Source: Oxalobacteraceae bacterium
GTDB lineage: Bacteria > Pseudomonadota > Gammaproteobacteria > Burkholderiales > Burkholderiaceae_D
Direction of reading: 5' to 3'
Length of the DNA: 7,446 nt
Assembly (NCBI GenBank): GCA_947446335.1
Contig: CANFGA010000138.1
Coordinates: 1-7,446 of the forward strand
The translations under genes were made by a program, and so were the position numbers. Position 1 is the first letter of the stretch; each line of letters starts with the position of its first letter. Below, piece by piece: positions 1 to 6,883 of the stretch. Under the pieces are notes generated by a model that saw only the letters and a list, made by a program, of their open reading frames with translations, made no database searches and was not told the origin of the DNA.

Positions 1-1192
1 GGCCGCGCCCGAGGATGTATTGAGCCGTCTGCCGGTGTATGTATCGCCGGCCGACGTGCTGAGCCCCTACATCGGCTATTCCTATACTTACGATGACAAC
101 GTGCTGGGCAACCAGAGCGGCATCGGTACCGGGACCGGGACCGATGCCAGCAGCAGCGGTGATCAGGCCGACACGACCCGCCGCGTGCTGGCTGGTGTGA
201 ACATCAGAAAGCGCATCAGCCGTCAGGTATTTTCCGCCAAGCTCGACTTCACCCGCGCCAGCTACGATAAATTGGCCAATCTGAACCACAACAGCAAGGA
301 TTTGATCGCCAATTGGAATTGGCATGTCGGCAATCAGTTCGAAGGCAATCTGGGCGCCAGCTATGTGAATGAATTGACGCCGTTTGCCAATCTCCTCAGC
401 CGCGAGCGCAACATGCGCACCCAGCGCCGCGAATTTGTCGAGGGCGGATGGCTGCTCCATCCGAGCTGGCGCGTGCGCGCCGGCGTGGCGCGCGATACGC
501 TCAAATACGAACTGGAAACACAGAACGCGGGCGATCGCAATGAAACGATGATCGAGGCTGGCGTCGATTATCTGGCGCGCAGCGGCAGCACGGCCGGCGT
601 GCAATTGCGCCACACGCGCGGCGACTTGCCCAACCCGCAGCAGTTCGGCACACTGCTGGTCGACAACAGCTACAAGCAACAGGAAATCAAGGCCAAGATC
701 AACTGGCTGCTCACTGGCAAGACCCAGATCCTGTTCCTGGGCGGACTGGTGCAGCGCCAGCATGACGTTTTTCCGGCGCGCGATTACAGCGGCTTGAACG
801 CGCGCCTGATCGCGAACTGGAAGGCGACCGGCAAGACCAGCTTGAATGCGGGGGTCTGGCGCGAAATCGGCGCACTCGATGATTTGACCGCCAGTTATAC
901 GCTCAATCAGGGCTTTCATGTCGGTGCCAGCTGGGACATGACCAGCAAGCTGCGCCTCGATGGCTTGATCAAGCACGAGTTCAGCGATTACAGCGGCACG
1001 GCCGCGATGGCGTCGCTGCAGACCATCGATCGCAAGGATGTCTTTGATACCGCATCGCTGAAATTGACGTACCGTCCGACCGCGAAGCTGCAACTGGCGG
1101 CCATGCTGTACCGCAAGGATCGAAGCTCCAACATCGCAGGCAACAATTATCCCAACAGCGGCATCGCCATCAGCTCCCGTTATGACTTCTGA
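1..1192 (+). CDS. epsL: EpsL-type outer-membrane beta-barrel protein of an exopolysaccharide operon (5' partial)
   Basis: The frame is open through the left edge (first full codon at base 2) and 396 codons are visible, ending in TGA at 1190-1192. The TTG at base 20 is only the first possible start inside the window; the real start and signal peptide must lie upstream, because the visible part already begins with mature barrel sequence (SPYIGYSYTYDDNVLG near residues 21-36). The protein is rich in alternating polar/hydrophobic strands with many Tyr, Trp and Phe, has no long hydrophobic helix, and ends in YDF. A terminal Phe is the usual BAM recognition signal of outer-membrane barrels. This and its place directly before the sugar transferase, epsE, epsF and epsG match the EpsL family of EPS/exosortase-linked operons. 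EpsL is inferred to be an outer-membrane component of EPS export; its exact role is not well established. Perhaps 25-40 N-terminal residues are missing. Its stop overlaps the next gene by 11 bases. Confidence 0.85.
   Translation, partial: AAPEDVLSRLPVYVSPADVLSPYIGYSYTYDDNVLGNQSGIGTGTGTDASSSGDQADTTRRVLAGVNIRKRISRQVFSAKLDFTRASYDKLANLNHNSKDLIANWNWHVGNQFEGNLGASYVNELTPFANLLSRERNMRTQRREFVEGGWLLHPSWRVRAGVARDTLKYELETQNAGDRNETMIEAGVDYLARSGSTAGVQLRHTRGDLPNPQQFGTLLVDNSYKQQEIKAKINWLLTGKTQILFLGGLVQRQHDVFPARDYSGLNARLIANWKATGKTSLNAGVWREIGALDDLTASYTLNQGFHVGASWDMTSKLRLDGLIKHEFSDYSGTAAMASLQTIDRKDVFDTASLKLTYRPTAKLQLAAMLYRKDRSSNIAGNNYPNSGIAISSRYDF
125..142 (+). repeat. Three in-frame 6-bp tandem units in epsL
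   Basis: GGTACC is followed by two copies of GGGACC, encoding Gly-Thr three times. They are followed by a Ser-rich stretch that looks like a surface loop between the first two barrel strands. A gain or loss of one unit would keep the frame and change only loop length. Only three units exist and the first is imperfect, so this is a weak repeat. Confidence 0.5.
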
Positions 1193-2606
1193 ATTCCAAC
1201 AAAGCAACACCGTCAATGGCGTCAACGCCGTCAACGACCTTCCGCTATTGTCTTTTTTTAAGCGCGTGCTCGATCCGGTCGTGACTCTGGGCACGCTGTG
1301 CCTGTTGATGCTGACCTTGGGCGCGCCGTTTTCCGGCAATTACCTGGTGCTGGCGATCATCGCCTTCTTCATCTCATCGTACGTGCATGACCAGATCGAT
1401 TCGTATCGTAACTGGCGCCGCGGCCGCTTGCTGGCATTTGCCGGCGACATTTTCTTTGGCTGGGCGATCTTTGTCGCGATCCTCATTTTCATCGGCTATG
1501 CGACTGGATTTTCTTACAAGTATTCGGACTCGGTGATCCTGTCGTGGTTCGTCATCACGCCATTCGCCTTGCTGGCGGGCCACTTGGCGCTGCGCAAGGT
1601 CGCCTTCAGCTTGCGCCGCGGTGCCCAGATGCGCTCGGTCGTGATCGTCGGTGCCAACGAGGTTGGCTTGAAGCTGGCGGCTCGCATCGCCGACTATCCG
1701 CACATGCTGATGGACATGCGCGGCTTTTTTGACGATCGCGATGAAACGCGGCTGCCTGCAAATCTCGATACGCCGCTGCTGGGCAACATGGCGGACATCG
1801 CCGACCATGTGCGCGAACACGGCGTCAACATGATTTTCATCAGCCAGCCGATGTCGGCCCAGCCGCGCATCCGGCAATTGCTCGATGAATTGAAGGACAC
1901 CACCGCATCGATCTACTTTTTGCCCGACATTTACATCTTCGACTTGATGCAGGCGCGCTTCGATCAGATCGGCGGCGTACCCGTGGTAGCGATCTGCGAG
2001 ACGCCATTTACCGGCGTCAACAGCCTGATCAAGCGCGTCAGCGACATCGTGATCGCGACGCTGATCCAGATCTTGCTCGCGCCGGTGATGCTGGTGATCG
2101 CACTCGCCGTCAAGCTGACTTCACCTGGACCGGTCATCTTCAAGCAGCGCCGCTACGGCTTGAATGGCGACGAAATCATCGTCTACAAGTTCCGCTCGAT
2201 GACCGTGGCCGAGGATGGCGCGAAAGTAACTCAGGCCAAGAAAAACGACCAGCGCGTGACCCGGCTGGGCGCTTTCTTGCGCCGTTCGTCCCTGGACGAA
2301 TTGCCGCAGTTCATCAACGTCTTGCAGGGGCGCATGAGCATCGTCGGTCCGCGCCCGCATGCGGTGGCGCACAACGAGCAATATCGCGGCTTGATCAAGG
2401 GTTACATGCTGCGCCACAAAGTCAAGCCCGGCATCACCGGCTGGGCCCAGGTCAACGGTTTGCGCGGCGAAACCGACACGCTCGACAAGATGGCGGCGCG
2501 CATCGACTTCGATCTCGACTATCTGCGCAACTGGTCGTTGTCGCTTGATCTGTGGATCATCTTGCGCACCGTCAAGGTGGTGTTGAAACGCAACAATGCC
2601 TATTAA
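1182..2606 (+). CDS. Undecaprenyl-phosphate hexose-1-phosphate transferase, WcaJ/EpsB type
   Basis: This 474-residue enzyme is the initiating phosphoglycosyl transferase: it moves hexose-1-phosphate (glucose in the named WcaJ family) from UDP-sugar to undecaprenyl phosphate at the inner face of the cytoplasmic membrane. Four hydrophobic segments lie near residues 30-47, 52-69, 84-107 and 117-137. A Rossmann-like CoA-binding-type domain follows, with the glycine motif VIVGANEVG at 154-162. The catalytic bacterial sugar transferase domain begins with a hydrophobic segment at 286-311 that contains Pro301, fitting the helix-break-helix re-entrant element of monotopic PGTs. Next come SPGPVIFKQ (314-322), YKFRSM (335-340), the DE dyad D372-E373 in SSLDELPQ, IVGPRP (387-392) and KPGITGWAQVNG (415-426). 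Length is normal for the long WcaJ type. ATG 1182 lies inside epsL, has no clear Shine-Dalgarno and leaves a short N-terminus before helix 1, so coupled translation is likely. The sugar is inferred from family only. Confidence 0.93.
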   Translation: MTSEFQQSNTVNGVNAVNDLPLLSFFKRVLDPVVTLGTLCLLMLTLGAPFSGNYLVLAIIAFFISSYVHDQIDSYRNWRRGRLLAFAGDIFFGWAIFVAILIFIGYATGFSYKYSDSVILSWFVITPFALLAGHLALRKVAFSLRRGAQMRSVVIVGANEVGLKLAARIADYPHMLMDMRGFFDDRDETRLPANLDTPLLGNMADIADHVREHGVNMIFISQPMSAQPRIRQLLDELKDTTASIYFLPDIYIFDLMQARFDQIGGVPVVAICETPFTGVNSLIKRVSDIVIATLIQILLAPVMLVIALAVKLTSPGPVIFKQRRYGLNGDEIIVYKFRSMTVAEDGAKVTQAKKNDQRVTRLGAFLRRSSLDELPQFINVLQGRMSIVGPRPHAVAHNEQYRGLIKGYMLRHKVKPGITGWAQVNGLRGETDTLDKMAARIDFDLDYLRNWSLSLDLWIILRTVKVVLKRNNAY

Positions 2607-2627
2607 TGTAGCCAACAAGTATCAATC

Positions 2628-2633
2628 AGAGGA
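2628..2633 (+). promoter_or_regulatory. Ribosome binding site that sets the epsE start
   Basis: AGAGGA lies 10 bases before ATG 2644 and supports that start over the in-frame ATG 2596. The 2596 start would lie inside the previous gene and put a charged extension of 16 residues in front of the signal peptide. Confidence 0.65.
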
Positions 2634-2643
2634 TCAATCAATC

Positions 2644-3432
2644 ATGAACAAATTCATCATGGGCTTGCTGGCATTCGTGTTCAGTACCTTGAGCCTGGCC
2701 GCCAGCGCCGAAGATGTCTTGCTCGGCCCCAGCGATGTGCTGAAGATTTCGGTCTACGGCAACCCGGATCTGGCGCTCGAAACCCGGGTCAGCCAGAGCG
2801 GAAGCATTTCATTCCCTCTGGTGGGTCAGGTCGTGGTTGGCGGCCTGGCCGTCTCGGCTGCTGAAAAAAGGATTGCCGGCTTGCTCGTTGGCGGCGGCTT
2901 CGTGCTGAAACCGCAGGTCAACATCCTGGTCACGTCGCAGCAGAGCCAGCAAGTGTCGGTGCTGGGCCAGGTTGCCAAGCCGGGCCGCTACCCGATCGAC
3001 GGCAAGCATAGCCTGATCGATATCCTGGCGCTGGCCGGCGGGGTCGTGGCCGAAGGCGGCGACAACGTGGTCTTGATCCGCAATCGCAATGGCGAGAGCC
3101 GCAAGGAAATGATCGACCTGGCCGCGATGGTGCGCTCGGGCGACATGCAAAGGGATCTCGATTTGCGCACCGACGACGTGGTCTATGTCGAGCGCGCGCC
3201 CAAATTTTACATCTATGGCGAAGTCCAGCGCCCCGGTCCCTATCGGCTGGAGCGCGACATGACGCTGCTGCAAGTGTTGTCGGTTGGCGGCGGCTTGACC
3301 GCGCGCGGTACCGAGCGCGGCATGCGCATCAAGCGCCGCGATGCAGCAGGCCAGATGCAGGAATTCAAGGCCAAGCACGACGACCTGATTCAGGTCGATG
3401 ACGTCATCTACGTCAAGGAAAGCCTGTTCTGA
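2644..3432 (+). CDS. epsE: EpsE polysaccharide export protein (Wza-like, SLBB domains)
   Basis: The product has 262 residues. An N-terminal signal peptide (Lys3, a hydrophobic core to about residue 20, ASA then ED) suggests cleavage after Ala22. A polysaccharide-export domain spans about 24-98 (GPSDVLKISVYG at 28-39, with a later QSGSISFPLVGQV). Two SLBB-like domains follow, each opening with a matched motif: VLGQVAKPGRYPI at 106-118 and IYGEVQRPGPYRL at 190-202. The family forms a periplasmic ring that passes polymer from the inner-membrane PCP protein to the outer membrane. Unlike Wza of E. coli there is no Cys anywhere, hence no lipobox, and the chain ends soon after the second SLBB with no amphipathic outer-membrane helix. 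It must therefore rely on another protein to cross the outer membrane, plausibly EpsL. It follows the sugar transferase by 37 bases and precedes epsF by 46. Confidence 0.93.
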   Translation: MNKFIMGLLAFVFSTLSLAASAEDVLLGPSDVLKISVYGNPDLALETRVSQSGSISFPLVGQVVVGGLAVSAAEKRIAGLLVGGGFVLKPQVNILVTSQQSQQVSVLGQVAKPGRYPIDGKHSLIDILALAGGVVAEGGDNVVLIRNRNGESRKEMIDLAAMVRSGDMQRDLDLRTDDVVYVERAPKFYIYGEVQRPGPYRLERDMTLLQVLSVGGGLTARGTERGMRIKRRDAAGQMQEFKAKHDDLIQVDDVIYVKESLF

Positions 3433-3466
3433 TGCGCGCGCCCGATGAAAAGAAGAACATGAAAAC

Positions 3467-3471
3467 AAGGA
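3467..3471 (+). promoter_or_regulatory. Ribosome binding site of epsF
   Basis: AAGGA sits 7 bases before ATG 3479, a normal spacing. It confirms this start in the 46-base gap after epsE. Confidence 0.65.
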
Positions 3472-3478
3472 CACAGCC

Positions 3479-4876
3479 ATGAATCCATCCCAGTTTTTAC
3501 TGATTTTGCGTGCCCACTACAAGATCATCGCGCTCGCGCTGGTCGTGACGGTGGCGGCCTCGCTGGCCATGAGTTTGCTCAAGAACAAGACCTACAAGGC
3601 GACGACCTCGCTGGTGCTCAATTACAAGGGCACCGATCCGGTGACCGGGATCGCGATGCCGTCGCAATTGCTGCCCGGCTATATCTCGACCCAGGTCGAC
3701 ATCGTCAACAGCATGAGCGTGGCCTTGAAGGTGGTCGATGCCTTGGAACTGGCCGCTGGCCCGAAGGTCGAGGCAAGCTTCCAGAAAGCCACCGATGGCG
3801 AGGGCAATGTGCGCGACTGGGTCGCGGCCGGCTTGCTGGGGAAACTGGAAGTAGCGCCATCGCGCGAGAGCAGCGTGCTCAACATCACGATCATCGACTT
3901 CGATCCGCAGCAAGCGGCCATTCTGGCCAACGCCTTCGGCACCGCTTACCAGCAAATGAGCGTGCAACTGAAGGTCGAGCCTTCGAAGCGCACCTCGGTC
4001 TATTTCAACGAGCAGATCAAGGTGCTGCGCGAGAGCTTTGAAACGGCGCAAAAGAAGCTGACCAAATATCAGCAAGACAATGGCATCGTCAATGCCGACA
4101 AGAGCCTCGATGTCGAATCGATGCGCTTGAACGAGCTCTCGAGCCAGTTGGTGGCCGCCCAGGGGCTGTCGATGGAAGCGACTTCGCGCCACCGCCAGGC
4201 GCAAGGCAGCGGCGCTGCCGAGTCGCCGGATGTGGCCAGCAATGCGCTGATCCAGAATTTGAAAATGGGCCTGGGCAATGCCGAGTCGAAGTTTGCCGAG
4301 ATCGCGCAAAGGCTCGCGCCCAACCATCCGCAATACCAGAGCGCCAAGGCTGAAGTGGATCAACTGCGCGGCGACTTGAAGCGCCAGATCACGGCTGCCT
4401 CGAATGCGATCGGCACCAATGCCTTGATCTTGCAACAGCGTACCGGCGAGACCAGCGCCGCCCTGGCGCAGCAAAAGATCAAGGTCTTGCAGCTGAACCG
4501 CACGCGCGATGAATTGGCCATCCTCGGCAAGGAAGTCGAAAGCGCCCAGCGCGCCTATGAAACCGTCGCCCAGCGCTTGCTGCTGACCAATCTCGAAGGC
4601 CAGTCCAACCAGTCCGACATCGCGGTACTGACGCCGGCGCTGGCGCCGATGCAAGCGTTCGGTCCGAAGATCTTGCTCAACACCTTGCTCGGCCTGGTGG
4701 TCGGCACGCTGCTCGGTGTCGGCGCTGCGGTGCTGATCGAATTGCTCGATCGGCGCGTGCGCTCGGCCGACGATCTGGCCGATGCGGTCGGATTTCCGGT
4801 GCTGGGCATCATCAAGAAAACCCATGCCGCAGTGCGCGCAAGTGCCGGTCAGTCTGGCCCCGCGCCGGCGCTCTGA
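3479..4876 (+). CDS. epsF: EpsF chain-length determinant (Wzz/PCP family)
   Basis: This 465-residue inner-membrane protein has the layout of polysaccharide co-polymerases. A short cytoplasmic N-terminus is followed by transmembrane helix 1 (about 16-34), a large periplasmic region with a Wzz domain (YKATTSLVLNYKG at 39-51) and a helical, Gln/Glu/Lys-rich hairpin likely to be coiled coil (about 175-230 and 260-370). LAPNHPQYQ (279-287) is characteristic of the family. A Pro-rich stretch PALAP (386-390) precedes helix 2 (about 398-421). The cytoplasmic tail DRRVRSADDLADAVGFPVLG (424-443) is the usual end of the membrane half of a PCP-2a system and contacts the kinase half. Here the kinase is a separate protein, EpsG, encoded 30 bases downstream. 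Its role is to control EPS chain length and link polymerisation to EpsE export. Family assignment is firm; no oddities seen. Confidence 0.93.
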   Translation: MNPSQFLLILRAHYKIIALALVVTVAASLAMSLLKNKTYKATTSLVLNYKGTDPVTGIAMPSQLLPGYISTQVDIVNSMSVALKVVDALELAAGPKVEASFQKATDGEGNVRDWVAAGLLGKLEVAPSRESSVLNITIIDFDPQQAAILANAFGTAYQQMSVQLKVEPSKRTSVYFNEQIKVLRESFETAQKKLTKYQQDNGIVNADKSLDVESMRLNELSSQLVAAQGLSMEATSRHRQAQGSGAAESPDVASNALIQNLKMGLGNAESKFAEIAQRLAPNHPQYQSAKAEVDQLRGDLKRQITAASNAIGTNALILQQRTGETSAALAQQKIKVLQLNRTRDELAILGKEVESAQRAYETVAQRLLLTNLEGQSNQSDIAVLTPALAPMQAFGPKILLNTLLGLVVGTLLGVGAAVLIELLDRRVRSADDLADAVGFPVLGIIKKTHAAVRASAGQSGPAPAL

Positions 4877-4906
4877 TCACGCGCAGCAATCAACCTGGAA
4901 AACAAC

Positions 4907-5788
4907 ATGACAGACACCGCGACAAACACCACGACGGATGCCCGCAACAAGCTCGCGCAACGCTCGATAGGCGCGATCTTGATCGATGCCGGGCGCTTGA
5001 GCCCGGATAACGCCGACATCATCTTGCGCCTGCAGCGCGAACGTGGCACCAGCTTCGGCGAAACCGCGATCAGGCTAGGTTTGCTGACCGAGGCCGACAT
5101 CGAACTGGGCTTGTCGCGCCAGTTCAACTTCCCCTATCTGGTGAAGGGGCAAAGCCAGGTCAGCAGCGAACTGATCGCCGCCTACGAGCCGTTCGGCACC
5201 GAGGCCGAAGCGCTGCGCGCGCTGCGCAGCCAGTTGATGCTGCGCTGGTTCGATCGCGCCCAGGGGCGCAGCGCGCTCGCGATCACCAGCGCCGGGCGCA
5301 ACGAGGGCCGCAGTTTTCTGGCCGCCAACCTGGCGCTGGTGTTTTCCCAACTCGGCGAGCGCACCTTGCTGATCGATGCCGACATGCGCAACCCGCGTCA
5401 GCACCAATTGTTCGGGCTGGAAAACCGCAGCGGCCTGTCGGCGCTGCTGGCGGGGCGCTGCGAAGTCGATGCGATCGCCACCATTGCCGCGCTGCCCGAT
5501 CTGGCGGTCTTGAGCGCCGGCGCAGTGCCGCCCAATCCGCAGGAATTGCTGGCGCGGCCATCGTTCCAGCAATTGCTGGAGAAAATGGCGCTCGAGTACG
5601 ACGTGATCCTGATCGACACCCCGGCGCTGGACGCGTGCGCCGATGCCCAGAGCATCGCCGCGCGCGCCGGCGCGGCGCTGGTCGTGGCGCGCAATAACGT
5701 CAGCCACGTGCGTTCGCTGGGCAATCTGGCCGATGCGCTGAGCCAGGCCAGCGTGGTCGTCGTTGGCTCGGTGCTCAATGAGTTCTGA
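4907..5788 (+). CDS. epsG: EpsG BY-kinase-like ATPase with N-terminal MshEN-like repeats
   Basis: This 293-residue cytoplasmic protein is the kinase partner of EpsF. Residues 19-78 hold two 23-residue repeats, 21-43 and 50-72. They share Gly, Ile, Gly, Leu, Leu and Gln at the same positions and match MshEN/GspE-N spacing (Gly, +7 Gly, +14 Gln). The kinase-like domain has the oligomer motif EALRALR (101-107, E-x2-R-x2-R) and a P-loop SAGRNEGRS (128-136) in which the usual Lys is Arg135. It also has Walker A' LLIDADMR (154-161) and Walker B VILIDTP (233-239). There are only three tyrosines (77, 93, 231) and none in the C-terminal 60 residues, so the C-terminal Tyr cluster of Wzc and CapB is absent. 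BY-kinases cycle between an oligomer and a phosphorylated monomer to tune chain length; whether this one phosphorylates itself is open. GGAA at 4897-4900 precedes the ATG by 6 bases. Confidence 0.92.
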   Translation: MTDTATNTTTDARNKLAQRSIGAILIDAGRLSPDNADIILRLQRERGTSFGETAIRLGLLTEADIELGLSRQFNFPYLVKGQSQVSSELIAAYEPFGTEAEALRALRSQLMLRWFDRAQGRSALAITSAGRNEGRSFLAANLALVFSQLGERTLLIDADMRNPRQHQLFGLENRSGLSALLAGRCEVDAIATIAALPDLAVLSAGAVPPNPQELLARPSFQQLLEKMALEYDVILIDTPALDACADAQSIAARAGAALVVARNNVSHVRSLGNLADALSQASVVVVGSVLNEF

Positions 5789-5798
5789 TGCCAGGATC

Positions 5799-5803
5799 GG
5801 GAG
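5799..5803 (+). promoter_or_regulatory. Likely ribosome binding site choosing the glycosyltransferase start
   Basis: GGGAG lies 10 bases before ATG 5814. The alternative in-frame ATG 5778 overlaps epsG by 11 bases and has no good Shine-Dalgarno, so 5814 is slightly preferred. Confidence 0.45.
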
Positions 5804-5813
5804 CGCGGACCGG

Positions 5814-6809
5814 ATGAACAGCGGCCAGCCGAACCCGAATTCCAGCCGGATCACGATCAGCGTCATCGTGCCCGCCTACAACGTCGAGCACTACTTGGGC
5901 TCGGCGCTGGCCTCGTTGTTCGATCAGAGCGTGCCGTTCGATGACATCATCATCGTCGACGACGGCAGCAGCGATGGCACCGGCGCGCTGGCCGACAGCT
6001 ATCGCGACCGGGCCGGGGTCAGCGTCTTTCATACGCAAAACCAGGGCCAGGGCGCGGCCAGAAATCTCGGATTGACCCAGGCCAGCGGCGACTATGTCTA
6101 TTTCTTCGATGCCGATGACTTGCTCGATCCCGGCTTTGTCGCGGCGATGCACGCCAGCCTGGCAGCGCGGCCCGATCTCGATATCGTCTATTTTTCCGGG
6201 GCCTCGTTTCTGGACCCTGGCTGCAGCTCGCCCTATCTGCCAGCATATGACCGGAAAATCGCGATGGAATACGGCAGCGGCATCGCGGCCACCGGCGCGT
6301 TGCTTGAGCGCGATGTCTATTTCGCCAGCCCCTGCCTGTACCTGTCGAAGACGGCGCTGTGGCGCGCGCATCAATTGAAGTTTCTCAGCATCGTGCATGA
6401 GGATGAAGAAATCATCCTGCGCCTCAGTTGCGCCGCCGGCGCTTCGCTGTGTCTGCGCGAGGTGTTCTTTCAGCGCCGCATCCGCGCCGAGTCGACGATG
6501 ACGCTGCCCAAATCGCAGCGCAATGCGATCGGCTACTTCCAGACGCTGGAATCGATCGCGCTGTACTGCCAGAAAAACAGGCAGCGCGTGGCGCCGATCC
6601 GGGCCGCTCTGACCCGGCGTTTTTACAATCTTTTGCGCGGCTACCTGGCGCTGTGCCAGACGATCGGCGCGCGCCCGCAATACCGCAAGCTGGGCGCGCT
6701 GCTGGTCAAACTGGGCCGTCCGCCCGGCCTGCGCCAATGCTATGAAATGGGCGTGTCGCCAGCCTGGCACGCCAGAATTTCGCAGATCAAGAGGAAATTA
6801 TGCAAATAA
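5814..6809 (+). CDS. Family 2 glycosyltransferase (GT-A fold), EPS repeat-unit assembly
   Basis: From ATG 5814 the product has 331 residues; from ATG 5778 it would have 343. The N-terminal half is a clear GT2 domain. SVIVPAYN (16-23) and VDDGSSDGT (48-56) form the nucleotide site. GQGAARNLGL (78-87) and FFDADDLLDPG (98-108) follow, the latter with the DxD-type metal site D99-A-D101. HEDEE (195-199) is where GT2 enzymes carry the catalytic base, and RRIRAESTM (221-229) resembles the Arg/Ser segment that follows it in EPS transferases. The C-terminal 90 residues are basic and helical without a clear membrane segment; a cytoplasmic enzyme attached loosely to the membrane is likely. It would add one sugar from an NDP-sugar to the undecaprenyl-diphosphate-linked unit begun by the WcaJ-like enzyme. 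Donor and linkage cannot be read from sequence. The stop TAA (6807-6809) overlaps an ATG at 6800. Confidence 0.9.
   Translation: MNSGQPNPNSSRITISVIVPAYNVEHYLGSALASLFDQSVPFDDIIIVDDGSSDGTGALADSYRDRAGVSVFHTQNQGQGAARNLGLTQASGDYVYFFDADDLLDPGFVAAMHASLAARPDLDIVYFSGASFLDPGCSSPYLPAYDRKIAMEYGSGIAATGALLERDVYFASPCLYLSKTALWRAHQLKFLSIVHEDEEIILRLSCAAGASLCLREVFFQRRIRAESTMTLPKSQRNAIGYFQTLESIALYCQKNRQRVAPIRAALTRRFYNLLRGYLALCQTIGARPQYRKLGALLVKLGRPPGLRQCYEMGVSPAWHARISQIKRKLCK
6790..6795 (+). promoter_or_regulatory. Strong Shine-Dalgarno before ATG 6800
   Basis: AGAGGA lies 4 bases before ATG 6800, within the last codons of the glycosyltransferase gene. It is one of the best such matches in the window, yet the ATG it serves opens a frame of only 23 codons. 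Confidence 0.5.
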
Positions 6810-6871
6810 TCATGTTCAACATCGTCGCCTTGTTCCACCCCATGGCGCAGCGCGCCGGCAGCCGGGGCTAG
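6800..6871 (+). other. Short open frame (23 codons + TAG) in frame with the flippase
   Basis: ATG 6800 follows a good Shine-Dalgarno and overlaps the glycosyltransferase stop by 10 bases. The frame runs 23 codons (MQIIMFNIVALFHPM, then a basic Gly/Arg tail) to TAG at 6869-6871. The same frame becomes the flippase 12 bases later, with TTG at 6875 and ATG at 6884. It may be a coupling leader, the cut-off N-terminus of a longer flippase, or chance. No homology is recognised. Confidence 0.3.
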
Positions 6872-6883
6872 ACCTTGTCGACG

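Noticed and set aside
20..22. TTG as the start of epsL
   Set aside because: The frame is open upstream to the window edge and a signal peptide is required before the barrel, so the true start lies outside.
2604..2611. TAATGTAG, a stop touching a start that is followed at once by another stop
   Set aside because: A minimal start-stop unit can regulate translation, but eight bases like this occur often by chance and nothing else supports it.
2596..2643. Upstream in-frame start for epsE at ATG 2596
   Set aside because: It would bury the signal peptide behind 16 polar residues and lacks a Shine-Dalgarno; ATG 2644 has AGAGGA and a normal signal peptide.
3497..4825. Long antisense open frame of 442 codons opposite epsF
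   Set aside because: It is opposite a well-supported gene; its composition is His, Gln, Arg and Asp rich with no recognisable domain, as expected for the reverse of GC-rich codons.
4989..5006. Inverted repeat CCGGGC / GCCCGG with a 6-base loop in epsG
   Set aside because: It is a short stem inside coding sequence with no T-run after it, so it is not a terminator and is explained by codon content.
5075..5866. Antisense open frame of 263 codons opposite epsG
   Set aside because: Same low-complexity reverse-strand composition, no domain, and it overlaps a gene with clear Walker motifs.
6094..6745. Two sense-strand frames (94 and 105 codons) inside the glycosyltransferase
   Set aside because: They are in another frame within GT2 coding sequence and have no motif or start signal.
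5775..6770. Antisense open frame of 331 codons opposite the glycosyltransferase
   Set aside because: A shadow frame; the sense strand shows all GT2 motifs and the antisense product resembles nothing.
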